Shown one piece after another: positions 23,617 to 31,672 of a stretch of 64,000 nt of DNA (positions are counted from its first letter, which is position 1; the number at the start of each line of letters is the position of its first letter). The DNA is from Fredericiella sp038205395 (GTDB taxonomy: Bacteria > Chloroflexota > Anaerolineae > Caldilineales > Caldilineaceae): the NCBI GenBank assembly GCA_038205395.1, contig JBBRBX010000009.1, positions 1 to 64,000 of the forward strand. Direction: 5' to 3'. Made by a program: the position numbers and the translations under genes. The notes beneath the pieces are model-generated. The model was not told where the DNA came from. It saw nothing but the letters and a program-made list of their open reading frames with translations, and made no database searches.

Positions 23617-24993
23617 CTAAATCCGCTCGAAATAGCGCCGCCGCTCCCAATCGGTCACGGCATTGTCAAAGGCGGCCTGTTCAATGCGCAGGGCGTGGGC
23701 GTAATGCTCGACGACCTCGGCGCCCAGGACACGCCGGGTGAACTCGTTGGCGGCAAAGAGCGCAGTCGCCTCACGCAGGGTGGCCGGCACGCGCGGCAGT
23801 TCCTGCGCCTGATACACATCACCGCTGAAGATGGCGGGTGGCTCGATGCGGTTGCGAATGCCGTCCAGCCCGCTGGCCAGCGCAGCGGTATAGACCAGAT
23901 AGGGGTTGCAGTCGGCGCCGGGAATACGCGACTCGATGCGCAGGCTGCTGCCGCTGCCCACCACACGAAAGCCCGCCGTGCGGTTGTCATGGCTCCAGGC
24001 GATGCGCGTGGGCGCCCATGAACCGGTCTGGTAGCGTTTGTATGAGTTGACCGTCGGCGCATAAAAAACCATCAGTTCCGGCACATGCTGCAGCCAGCCG
24101 CCCAGAAACCAACGGAAGATGGCAGATGCCTGGATTGGGCCGGCCGGTTCGTCGCCGCGAAAGGCATTCTCTTCTCCCTGCCACAGGCTGAGATGGATGT
24201 GGCTGCTGGAGCCGGCGCCGTTAGCCGCCGGTTTGGCCATAAAGGTGACGCTAATCCCCTGCTGGTCGGCCACTTCTTTGAGACACTGTTTGTAGAGGGT
24301 GTGGCGGTCGGCCATGCTGAGGATGTCGGCGTAGCGCACATTAAGTTCATGCTGCCCCAGCCCCCATTCGCCTTTGGAGTTCTCGACCGGGATGCCAGAC
24401 TGCTTGAGATGGCGGCGCACGGCGGCATTGAAGGATTCCTCGCGGCTGCCCTGCAGCATGTGGTAATCTTCGATATACCAGCCCACTGGTTCCAGATCGT
24501 GATAGTTGCGCCGCGCCGCCTCCTGGTAGCTCTGGCGGAAGAGGTAGTACTCCAACTCCGAGGCGGCCTGTGCCGTGTAGCCAAGGGCGGCAGCCGCCTC
24601 AATCTGGCGGCGCAGCATTGTGCGCGGCGCAACGCTGACCAACTGGTGGCCGGCTTCCTCCTCCACATCACATAGCACCAGCGCCGACTTGTCAAGCCAG
24701 CGTGCCAGGCGCAGCGTCGCTAAGTCAGGCACAAGATGGAAATCGCCATAGCCCTGTTCCCAGTTGGCATAGCGGAAGCCGGGCGACGGCTCCATTTCCA
24801 TATCGGCGGTCAGCAAATAGTTGCAGGCGTGCGTGCCTGCCGCTGCAATGTCGGTCACAAAAAACTCGGCGTCAAAACGCTTGCCCATCAAGCGGCCAAG
24901 GTGGTCGCTGAACATCACCAGTACCGTTTCGACGGCTCCGCTCTGCGCCAGGCGCGCCAGTTCGTCAAGCGTCAGCATCCCGGAAACTGCCAT
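23617..24993 (-). CDS. Glutamine synthetase family protein (GS-I type fold)
   Basis: 458 aa. Beta-grasp N-terminus (VLVMFSDHLGRLMGKRFDAEFF) and a catalytic domain with the metal/ATP-binding glutamates in ASELEYYLF and GLGQHELNVRYAD. NGAGSSSHIHLSLW, TVNSYKRYQTGSWAPTRIAWSHDNRTAGFR and RIESRIPGADCNPYL follow. No adenylylation-site loop of enterobacterial GlnA is seen. The family includes true glutamine synthetases and gamma-glutamyl-amine ligases. Its place after an HpaI-type aldolase gene suggests a catabolic ligase rather than the main GlnA, but this is inference. AGGAGG lies 5-6 nt upstream of ATG 24993. Confidence 0.85.
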   Translation of the reverse strand: MAVSGMLTLDELARLAQSGAVETVLVMFSDHLGRLMGKRFDAEFFVTDIAAAGTHACNYLLTADMEMEPSPGFRYANWEQGYGDFHLVPDLATLRLARWLDKSALVLCDVEEEAGHQLVSVAPRTMLRRQIEAAAALGYTAQAASELEYYLFRQSYQEAARRNYHDLEPVGWYIEDYHMLQGSREESFNAAVRRHLKQSGIPVENSKGEWGLGQHELNVRYADILSMADRHTLYKQCLKEVADQQGISVTFMAKPAANGAGSSSHIHLSLWQGEENAFRGDEPAGPIQASAIFRWFLGGWLQHVPELMVFYAPTVNSYKRYQTGSWAPTRIAWSHDNRTAGFRVVGSGSSLRIESRIPGADCNPYLVYTAALASGLDGIRNRIEPPAIFSGDVYQAQELPRVPATLREATALFAANEFTRRVLGAEVVEHYAHALRIEQAAFDNAVTDWERRRYFERI

Positions 24994-25028
24994 GCCCCCT
25001 CCTGGTCTGAAAAAAGCTGGTGTGAAAA

Positions 25029-25838
25029 TCAGTACGGTCCTGGGGTTGCGGCGCCTGCCGGGGCGCCTCCCGGCGGCGCGGCCTGCTTGACTGCCTGCAC
25101 GACGCGCCGCGCCTCCGTTTCCAGAAAAGCGGCGTCGGTCTGCACAGTGACGAACTGGAAGCCGAGGTCAATCATACGTCGCGCATAGGCGGCGGAGCCG
25201 GTGTGCAGCCCAGCGACCTTGCCATGGCGGCGGGCGGCGGCCAGCACGCTCTCCAGCGCATCCAGCATAACTGGGTCGCTTTGGTCGATGCGCTGCGTCC
25301 GTCCCAGCGCCAGGCTGAGATCGGCGGGGCCGACATATAAGGCGTCCACCCCTGGCACCGCGGCGATGGCGTCGACATTCGCCAGCCCGTCTGCCGTCTC
25401 GATCATGGGGATGGCCAGGATGGTGCTGTTGGCCTGTTCGGCGTAGTCGTCCCCTGCATAGAGCATGGCACGCTTGGGGCCATAGCTGCGGATGCCTTCC
25501 GGCGGATAGCGGCAGGCGGCGACAAAGGCGGCGGCTTCCTGCGCGCTGCCGATCATGGGGCAGATGATGCCGTAGGCGCCGGCGTCGAGCAGCTTCATGA
25601 TGGCCCCCGGCTCGTTCCAGGCCACGCGCGCCAGCGGGATGCACGCCGTGGTGGAGATGGCCTGCAGCATGGCAATAGCGGCGGCGGTGTCGATCAGCCC
25701 GTGCTGCGTGTCGATGGTGAGACAGTCAAAACCAGCGTGCGCCAGCAGTTCGGCGCTGAAGGCGGACGGGATTGAGAGCCAGGCTGTGAGCACGGCTTCC
25801 CCGGCCTGCCAGCGGGTGCGAATGGTATTGGTGCGCAT
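25029..25838 (-). CDS. HpcH/HpaI-type class II aldolase
   Basis: 269 aa, the usual length. Family motifs: CLTIDTQHGLIDTAAAIAML, PLARVAWNEPGAIMKLLDAGAYGIICPMI, CRYPPEGIRSYGP, then IPMIETADGLANVDAIAAVPGVDALYVGPADLSLALG with the metal-binding Glu and Asp. These metal-dependent enzymes cleave 2-keto-3-deoxy acids to pyruvate plus an aldehyde. It is first in a two-gene minus-strand operon with a glutamine-synthetase-family gene, behind a recognisable promoter. GAGGA precedes ATG 25838. Substrate not predictable. Confidence 0.88.
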   Translation of the reverse strand: MRTNTIRTRWQAGEAVLTAWLSIPSAFSAELLAHAGFDCLTIDTQHGLIDTAAAIAMLQAISTTACIPLARVAWNEPGAIMKLLDAGAYGIICPMIGSAQEAAAFVAACRYPPEGIRSYGPKRAMLYAGDDYAEQANSTILAIPMIETADGLANVDAIAAVPGVDALYVGPADLSLALGRTQRIDQSDPVMLDALESVLAAARRHGKVAGLHTGSAAYARRMIDLGFQFVTVQTDAAFLETEARRVVQAVKQAAPPGGAPAGAATPGPY

Positions 25839-25911
25839 AGCGTCCTCAATGGGTGTGTGTGGGCGAACCGACGGCTGGACAGCTTGCCGTTTTAGAGGTG
25901 AATTTGTGTGG

Positions 25912-25941
25912 ACTCTAGCACAAGCCGAAAAGGCATGTCAA
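25912..25941 (-). promoter_or_regulatory. Promoter TTGACA-N18-TAGAGT for the aldolase/GS-family operon
   Basis: Minus-strand -35 TTGACA (25941-25936) and -10 TAGAGT (25917-25912), spacer 18. Predicted leader of about 65 nt to ATG 25838. The spacer holds a GCC-N4-GGC dyad. Confidence 0.6.
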
Positions 25942-25980
25942 GCCGCGTTTGTGCGGCCGGCTCTCCAGCGCAATTGGGTA

Positions 25981-26024
25981 AGCATACAAAGAAAGAGGGG
26001 ACAGCCTTTGAGCCGGCTGTCCCC
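25981..26024 (-). terminator. Intrinsic terminator after the solute-binding protein gene
   Basis: 10-bp perfect stem GGGGACAGCC (25997-26006) / GGCTGTCCCC (26015-26024) with an 8-nt loop. On the minus strand it is followed by a T-rich tract (TCTTTCTTTG). It ends the Ugp-like operon about 50 bp beyond its last stop. Confidence 0.8.
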
Positions 26025-26075
26025 CCATGTGCCAATTGTGTCAACCTGTGCAGCAGGTCGCTGCCTGGCTGGCGC

Positions 26076-27491
26076 TTATTGACCCATCGTCGTGTTGTAG
26101 TCGGCGATGGCTTGCGTCACGATGGCGGCGGCATTGTCCAGTGCTTCTTGTGGCGTGGACTGTCCGGCCAGCACCTCCTCAATCGCGGTCTCCACAGTCT
26201 GGCGGGCGGTGGGGAAGACGCCGATCAGCGCGCCCTGCGTGACCCGGTTGTTGGGGGCGGCGTGCAGTTGATCGACGGCTGTACCGAATTGGGGATATTT
26301 GGCGCGCCATTCAAGTGCTAGCGGCTCATCATAGCCCGCCTTGCGAATGGGGAAATAGCCCGATTCGGTGTGCCAGAAGGCCTGCTGCGGCGGCTCCGAC
26401 AGGAACTTGATGAAATTCCAGGCGCACTGCTGCTCTTCCATCGGTCGGCCGTTGAGAATCCATAGTGAAGCGCCGCCAATGATGGTGCCGGCGTTTTCAA
26501 AGGCGCTCTCGTCCGGGCGGGGCAGCCAGCCGGTGCCCAATTCGAACTTGCCATCGGAGCCTTCGATCATGCCGCGCAGTACAGCGGTGGAATCGATAAA
26601 CATGGCCGTCTGGCCGGCAAGGAAGGCGTTGCGGGTATCCACCGTCGTGCGCCCATAGTTGCCGAAGTCGCCGGTATCGTACATTCCTTTCCACCATTCC
26701 AGAACCCGCACGCCTTCGGGGCTGTTGAAGGTGGCCTCGGTGGCGGCGGCGTCGCGGCCGTTATTGTTGTCCACATACAGCCCACCCGAAACCGCCAGGA
26801 ACTGTTCGACAAACCAGCCGTAGATGGCAAAGGCGCCGCCGCTGACGGTGACATTGCCCGCATCATCGCGCTGCGTCAGCTTGGCGGCATAGCTGGCCAC
26901 CTCGTCAAAGGTGCGCGGCGCTGCTTCGGGGTCGAGACCGGCAGCCTTGAACATATCCTTGTTGTAATAGAGCAGCGGCGTTGAGGTGTTGAAGGGCATG
27001 GAATATTGCTTGCCGTCAATGGTGTAGTAAGCCAGCACATTCGGTTCAAAGTCCGAGACGTCAAAATTTTCGGCGTCCATGAAGTCCTGCACCGGCGTCG
27101 CTACCTTGAGATCGACCATCAAGCGGGTGGCGATGTCGTACAACTGCACCACGGCAGGAATATCGTTGCTCTGCAGCCCGGCACGCAGCTTGTTTAACGA
27201 ATCATCGTAGCTGCCCTGGTAGGTCGGCTCCACAAAGCAGCTCTCTTGGCTGGCGTTGAAGTCGTCAGCCAGCTTGGGGATGGATTTGCCGCCGATGTCG
27301 CCGGCCATGCTGTGCCAGAAGGCAATGCGGGTGGCGCCGGCGGGCGCTTCCTGCATTGCGGCGGTCGCTTCTGCGGTCGCTTCACTGCCGGCAGCCGGCG
27401 CAGCCGGAGCCGCCGGCACGCCGGCGCAGGCCGAGAGCAGCATGCTCAGCACCACCAACAGGCTCATCATGACGGATACTTGCTTTTTCAC
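26076..27491 (-). CDS. Ugp-like extracellular sugar/glycerophosphate-binding lipoprotein
   Basis: 471 aa from GTG 27491, chosen because GAAGGAG lies 6 nt upstream. The N-terminus KKQVSVMMSLLVVLSMLLSACAG is a lipoprotein signal with lipobox LSAC. An Ala-rich spacer follows, then a family-1 solute-binding fold: RIAFWHSMAGDIGGKSIPKLADDFN, YQGSYDDSLNKLRAGLQ, VVQLYDIATRLMVD and YNKDMFKAAGLDP. These segments resemble UgpB (sn-glycerol-3-phosphate). It is the last gene of an importer operon after two permeases; no ATPase gene is present, so a shared MsiK/UgpC-type ATPase is presumably encoded elsewhere. Exact ligand unproven. Confidence 0.88.
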   Translation of the reverse strand: MKKQVSVMMSLLVVLSMLLSACAGVPAAPAAPAAGSEATAEATAAMQEAPAGATRIAFWHSMAGDIGGKSIPKLADDFNASQESCFVEPTYQGSYDDSLNKLRAGLQSNDIPAVVQLYDIATRLMVDLKVATPVQDFMDAENFDVSDFEPNVLAYYTIDGKQYSMPFNTSTPLLYYNKDMFKAAGLDPEAAPRTFDEVASYAAKLTQRDDAGNVTVSGGAFAIYGWFVEQFLAVSGGLYVDNNNGRDAAATEATFNSPEGVRVLEWWKGMYDTGDFGNYGRTTVDTRNAFLAGQTAMFIDSTAVLRGMIEGSDGKFELGTGWLPRPDESAFENAGTIIGGASLWILNGRPMEEQQCAWNFIKFLSEPPQQAFWHTESGYFPIRKAGYDEPLALEWRAKYPQFGTAVDQLHAAPNNRVTQGALIGVFPTARQTVETAIEEVLAGQSTPQEALDNAAAIVTQAIADYNTTMGQ

Positions 27492-27513
27492 GTTTGGCTC
27501 CTTCCACAATCAA

Positions 27514-27538
27514 TTGAGATTCACAGTTGAGATTCACA
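27514..27538 (-). repeat. Tandem 13-bp direct repeat (TTGAGATTCACA x2)
   Basis: TTGAGATTCACA at 27514-27525 and 27527-27538, period 13, in the short gap between the permease gene and the binding-protein gene of the Ugp-like operon. Confidence 0.85.
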
Positions 27539-27580
27539 AAAGTGTAAACCAACAACAACAGATAGAAACAAACCGACGGT

Positions 27581-28465
27581 TCAACCCTTGACCGCGCCTG
27601 CGGTCAAGCCACGAATCAACTGGCGGTTGCCCACGATAAAGAGGATGAACGTGGGCAACAGCACCAGAACCACACCAGCCATCACTGTATTGAACGCAAA
27701 GCGTTCTTCATCCTGCAGCAGCGTAATGCCAATCTGCACCGTGCGCATCTGCTGGTCATTGGTGATCAGCAAGGGCCAAAGATATTGATTGTAGGTCTGT
27801 AAAAAGCTGTAGACCGCCAGCGTGCCCAGCGCCGGTCGCGCCAGGGGCAGCACAATCGCGGTCAGAAAGCGCAGGCTGCCGCAGCCGTCGATGGTGGCTG
27901 CATCCTGCAGTTCACCGGGGATCGTGCGGAAAAACTGGCGCAGCAGAAAGGTGCCGAAGGCAGTCGCCACAAAGGGAATGGTCAGCCCCATATAGCTGTC
28001 CGTCCAGCCCAGGCTGCGCACCGTGAGATAATTAGGGATGATGGTAGCTTCCCACGGGATCATGAGGGTGGAGAGAAAGACCAGGAACATGACGTTGCGG
28101 CCTTTGAAATCAATAAAGGCAAAGGCGTAGGCGGCCAGGCTGGCGGTCACCAGTTGACCCAGCATAACCAGGCTGGACTGGACAATGCTGTTGAATAGAT
28201 AGCGCAGGAGGGGGGCCTGCTCCAGCGCGCGCACGAAATTGGTCAACTGCAGCGAGGTCGGCGCCAGCAGCGGCGGGTACGAAGCCACCTGCTGGTCGTC
28301 CAACAGGCTGATTGTCAGAGCGGACCAAAGAGGAAAGATGACGATGACCGCCACAAGCGTCAGCAGCAGATAGAGCAGGCTGTCGCGCAGGAGGGGCCGC
28401 CATCTGCGGCGCGTTCCCTGATTTCGGCTTTGGGAAGTGCGGTTCTGCGAGATGCCGGTGCTCAT
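27581..28465 (-). CDS. Carbohydrate ABC transporter permease (UgpE/MalG-like)
   Basis: 294 aa, six TM segments. The EAA loop for ATPase contact reads LQDAATIDGCGSLRFLTAIVLPLARPAL. The N-terminus is basic (RNQGTRRRWRPLLRDS). ATG 28465 overlaps the stop of the partner permease by 4 bp (ATGA), indicating coupling. Forms the membrane channel with the neighbouring UgpA-like subunit. Confidence 0.9.
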   Translation of the reverse strand: MSTGISQNRTSQSRNQGTRRRWRPLLRDSLLYLLLTLVAVIVIFPLWSALTISLLDDQQVASYPPLLAPTSLQLTNFVRALEQAPLLRYLFNSIVQSSLVMLGQLVTASLAAYAFAFIDFKGRNVMFLVFLSTLMIPWEATIIPNYLTVRSLGWTDSYMGLTIPFVATAFGTFLLRQFFRTIPGELQDAATIDGCGSLRFLTAIVLPLARPALGTLAVYSFLQTYNQYLWPLLITNDQQMRTVQIGITLLQDEERFAFNTVMAGVVLVLLPTFILFIVGNRQLIRGLTAGAVKG

Positions 28466-29412
28466 TCGTACACCACCCTGCGCTCAATCACGCCGAACTG
28501 CACAATCGTCACGATCAGCATAATGGCAAAGAGCACAATCGACTGTGCCGCGGCATAGGCATATTGGCCATTAAAATAGAACTCACGGTAGATGGAGAAG
28601 ACCAGCACATTGGTGGAGTTGATCGGGCCGCCTTTGGTCAGCACGTGAAATTGGGTGAAGGCCTGAAAGGCCGCCAACAGATCGACCACCAACAGAAAAA
28701 AGATGGTGGGCGAGAGCAGGGGCAACGTAATATGCAGGAACTTGGCCCCTCCCGATGCGCCGTCGATCATGGCGCTCTCGTACAGCTCCTCAGGGATACC
28801 CTGCATGCCCGCCAGCAAGATCACCGTGTTCAGTCCCAACTGCAGCCAGACTGTGACCAGCGCCACGGACGGCAGCGCCGTGCGCACGTCCGTCAGCCAG
28901 GGAACACTCTGCAGTCCCAGCAGGCTGAGAAGATAGTTGAACATGCCCAAGGCGGGATGAAACAGATACAAAAAGATCAACGAAGCGGTCGCCGCCGAGA
29001 CGGCGATTGTCAGCGAAAAGATCATGCGGAAGAGGCTGATGTTGCGCAGCCGCAGGTTGCCGAGCAACGCCAGTCCCAGCGCCGCCACCAGCGTCGTGGG
29101 CACCGTATAGATCACAAAGAGCAGGGTGCGCTGCAAGCTGTTGAGAAACTGCGGGTTCGCCCAGAGGCGCTGGTACTGCGTCAAGCCCACAAATGCTACC
29201 GAGCGGCCCAACGGATCGGTTAACTGCGTGCTCAAGATAAAGGAGCGCACGAGCGGGATAAAAACAAAGGCGAGAAAGATCAAGAGAGAGGGGGAGAGGT
29301 AGGCCAGCGCCAAAAGAAATTTCCGGATCTGGCGCCGCTGTGCAGGCGAGAGAAGCCGGGCGCGACCTGCGGATTTTTGCGACGCCAACCCCTGGCTGCT
29401 ATTTACTGTCAT
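28462..29412 (-). CDS. Carbohydrate ABC transporter permease (UgpA/MalF-like)
   Basis: 316 aa. Six TM segments and the EAA motif LYESAMIDGASGGAKFLHITLPLLSPT. I chose ATG 29412 (MTVNSSQ...) because AAGGA lies upstream and the frame before it has no coding character. First gene of the Ugp-like operon, behind the promoter at 29503-29531, divergent from the MFS gene. Confidence 0.9.
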   Translation of the reverse strand: MTVNSSQGLASQKSAGRARLLSPAQRRQIRKFLLALAYLSPSLLIFLAFVFIPLVRSFILSTQLTDPLGRSVAFVGLTQYQRLWANPQFLNSLQRTLLFVIYTVPTTLVAALGLALLGNLRLRNISLFRMIFSLTIAVSAATASLIFLYLFHPALGMFNYLLSLLGLQSVPWLTDVRTALPSVALVTVWLQLGLNTVILLAGMQGIPEELYESAMIDGASGGAKFLHITLPLLSPTIFFLLVVDLLAAFQAFTQFHVLTKGGPINSTNVLVFSIYREFYFNGQYAYAAAQSIVLFAIMLIVTIVQFGVIERRVVYE

Positions 29413-29502
29413 CGTCTTGGCTTTCCTTCTGCACTGAAAGAGAGCGAGTGTTGTGCACTGATTGCGGCGAGCACATAAATGGGAGCGAACTTGGATATCC
29501 AT

Positions 29503-29531
29503 ACTATAGCGGCTTTCGCATTAGGCTGCAA
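29503..29531 (-). promoter_or_regulatory. Promoter TTGCAG-N17-TATAGT for the Ugp-like operon
   Basis: Minus-strand TTGCAG (29531-29526) and TATAGT (29508-29503), spacer 17. Predicted leader of about 85 nt to ATG 29412. Confidence 0.55.
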
Positions 29532-29627
29532 ATGACTGATGGGGCCGGCATGGCGGGGTTGCGTAAGCGCAGAACTGCAAATAATGTCTTGTGGTCAAGG
29601 TGTGTATGCTCCAAACGTTCGCTTGCC

Positions 29628-29656
29628 TTGGGAGAGGGAGGGGCTTGCTTTATACT
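29628..29656 (+). promoter_or_regulatory. Promoter TTGGGA-N17-TATACT for the MFS-recX unit
   Basis: TTGGGA at 29628-29633 and TATACT at 29651-29656, spacer 17. Start near 29663, 37 nt ahead of ATG 29700. The 287-bp divergent gap holds this and the Ugp-like promoter. Confidence 0.6.
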
Positions 29657-29699
29657 GTGGCGACGCACCGTCTTCTATACCCACTGGGATTTTACGTTT

Positions 29700-30950
29700 A
29701 TGGCACAGGATTCGCTTGACCGTTCGTCGCGACGAATTACCGGCACGATTTTTACCACCGAAAGCATCTTTAGCGCCGCCTACTTGTCTGCCGTCACGCT
29801 GCTCTCCCTCAATGCCGTTGCCCTCAGCGGGGCCGATCAGATGGCTGGGGTGCCCAGCACAATTGCCTTGCTGGGCCGCGCCGCCATCGCTGTGCCGATC
29901 GGGATGCTGATGGACCGCGCCGGACGGCGACCGGCTATGCTGCTCGGTTATCTGTTCGGCGCGCTGGGCTTTGCCGTCAGCGGGCTGGCCGTCGGCTGGT
30001 CTTCCTTTGCGCTCCTCTGTCTGGGTGCGGGGCTGGCAGGCGTCGCCAACGGCGTCAGCCAGCAGGCGCGCTATATTGCGGCTGAGGTGTGGCCGGATGA
30101 GCGGCGGGCACGCGTGATCGGCACGATCGTCTTTGCAGGCACCGTGGGGGCCATTGGCGGCCCTTTGCTCGTCGGGCCGACCGGCAGCCTGGCCGAATCG
30201 TTTGGGCTTAGCGTCTATGCCGGCCCCTATTGGTTCGGCGCCGGCCTGGCCTTGCTGTCGGCGTTGACGATCTTTCTCTTGCTGCGGCCCGACCCCATGC
30301 GGCTCAGCCGCACGCGTGAGACGGAACGCCGGCCTGACCCGGCTGCACCGATCAGCGCCCGCCCGCTGCGGCTGATTTTTGCCCTTCCGCTGGTGCAGGT
30401 CGCAGTTGCCGCCATGGTTGTGGGCCAGTTGGTGATGACCTTGATCATGGTCATCACGCCTGTGCATATGCACCATCTCAACCACACCACCGGCGAGATT
30501 TCGCTAGTCTTTATGGCCCACACCTTGGGCATGTTTGGCTTTGCCGCCGTAACCGGCTGGCTGATCGATCGCCTGGGCAGCCGGCCCATGATCGTCTACG
30601 GCGCCGGCCTGCTGGTGGTGGCCAGTTTGCTGGCGCCGGCTGCCGCCAATGTGCTGACGCTTGCCCTGGCGCTGTTTATCTTGGGACTGGGCTGGAACTT
30701 CTGTTTTGTCGCCGGTTCCACCCTGCTCTCCAATCAACTGCATTATGACGAACGCGGGCGCGTACAAGGGGCCAATGAACTGCTGATCGCGCTGGCTTCC
30801 GGCTCGGGCAGTTTGCTCACCGGCGCCTTTTTTGCCGGCGGTGGTATGCTGCGGGTGGGGGCGGTGGGCCTCTCGCTCACCTTGGTGTTTGGTGTCTTTG
30901 CCACCTGGCGCTGGCGCAGCCAACGTATCCTCAGCGCCAACCAAGCCTGA
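29700..30950 (+). CDS. MFS transporter, 12-TM type
   Basis: 416 aa. Twelve hydrophobic segments. The cytoplasmic loop 2-3 motif is near PIGMLMDRAGRRPAMLLGYL (MFS motif A, D-R-x-G-R-R) and is repeated in the second half as WLIDRLGSRPMIVYG. Probably a drug or metabolite exporter of DHA1-like type; substrate unknown. The frame is open far upstream, but ATG 29700 follows the promoter and begins the polar leader MAQDSLDRSSRR. recX starts 25 bp after the stop. Confidence 0.85.
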   Translation: MAQDSLDRSSRRITGTIFTTESIFSAAYLSAVTLLSLNAVALSGADQMAGVPSTIALLGRAAIAVPIGMLMDRAGRRPAMLLGYLFGALGFAVSGLAVGWSSFALLCLGAGLAGVANGVSQQARYIAAEVWPDERRARVIGTIVFAGTVGAIGGPLLVGPTGSLAESFGLSVYAGPYWFGAGLALLSALTIFLLLRPDPMRLSRTRETERRPDPAAPISARPLRLIFALPLVQVAVAAMVVGQLVMTLIMVITPVHMHHLNHTTGEISLVFMAHTLGMFGFAAVTGWLIDRLGSRPMIVYGAGLLVVASLLAPAAANVLTLALALFILGLGWNFCFVAGSTLLSNQLHYDERGRVQGANELLIALASGSGSLLTGAFFAGGGMLRVGAVGLSLTLVFGVFATWRWRSQRILSANQA

Positions 30951-30975
30951 GCGGCGGCACAAAGGAAGAAACGGT

Positions 30976-31605
30976 ATGGCCGGCCACATCACATCGCTGC
31001 AGCAGCAAAAGAATAACCTAGAGCGGGTCAGCGTATTCCTGGATGACGAGTTTGCGCTGGGCGTCACGCTCGACACCGCGGCCAGGCTCAGCAAAGGTCA
31101 ATACCTGAGCGACGCCGACATTGCCGCCTTGCAAAGCAGCGACGAACAGGATCGCACCTACCAGAGCGCGCTGCGTTTTCTGGGCGCCCGCCCGCGCAGC
31201 AGTACGGAGGTGCAGCGCAACCTGGAAGAAAAAGGCTTTGCCGCGCAGGCCATCGCTGCGGCTCTGGCGCGGCTGGTGGCGCATGGCTATGTAGACGATG
31301 AAGAATTTGCGCGCTACTGGCTGGATAACCGCAGCCGCTTCCGGCCGCGCAGCGCCAAGGCGATCCGCTATGAACTGCGCCAGAAGGGGGTGGAAGCGGC
31401 CACCATCGACGCTGCGCTGGAAGGGATGGACGAAGACGAAACCGCCTGGGATGCCGCCACGAGCAAGCTTGACCGCTGGCGCGACCTGCCTCAAGATGAG
31501 TTCGAGCAGAAATTGACTGGCTTTCTTGCCCGCCGCGGCTTCAGCTTTGCCACGGCGCGGCGCACCGTGCAGCGCGCCTGGCAGTCAATCCAAGCGAGCG
31601 AATAA
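30976..31605 (+). CDS. recX: Regulatory protein RecX
   Basis: 209 aa. Three-helix RecX repeats are evident: YQSALRFLGARPRSSTEVQRNLEEKGF, AAALARLVAHGYVDDEEFARYWLDNR, then FRPRSAKAIRYELRQKGV and a final FEQKLTGFLARRGFSFATARRTVQRAW. RecX binds RecA filaments and modulates recombination and the SOS response; recA is not in this window. The start at ATG 30976 is preceded by AAAGGAAG; the N-terminal strand VSVFLDDEFALGVTLDTA is typical. Confidence 0.9.
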   Translation: MAGHITSLQQQKNNLERVSVFLDDEFALGVTLDTAARLSKGQYLSDADIAALQSSDEQDRTYQSALRFLGARPRSSTEVQRNLEEKGFAAQAIAAALARLVAHGYVDDEEFARYWLDNRSRFRPRSAKAIRYELRQKGVEAATIDAALEGMDEDETAWDAATSKLDRWRDLPQDEFEQKLTGFLARRGFSFATARRTVQRAWQSIQASE

Positions 31606-31615
31606 TTAACCCCCA

Positions 31616-31644
31616 GCGGGCGCGGCAGGAACTGGAGCGCCCGC
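31616..31644 (+). terminator. Hairpin downstream of recX
   Basis: GCGGGCGC (31616-31623) pairs perfectly with GCGCCCGC (31637-31644), 13-nt loop. There is no T-run, so termination is likely but not certain. Confidence 0.4.
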
Positions 31645-31672
31645 CCTCAGCCGAATTTGTAAGTGTGATGGT

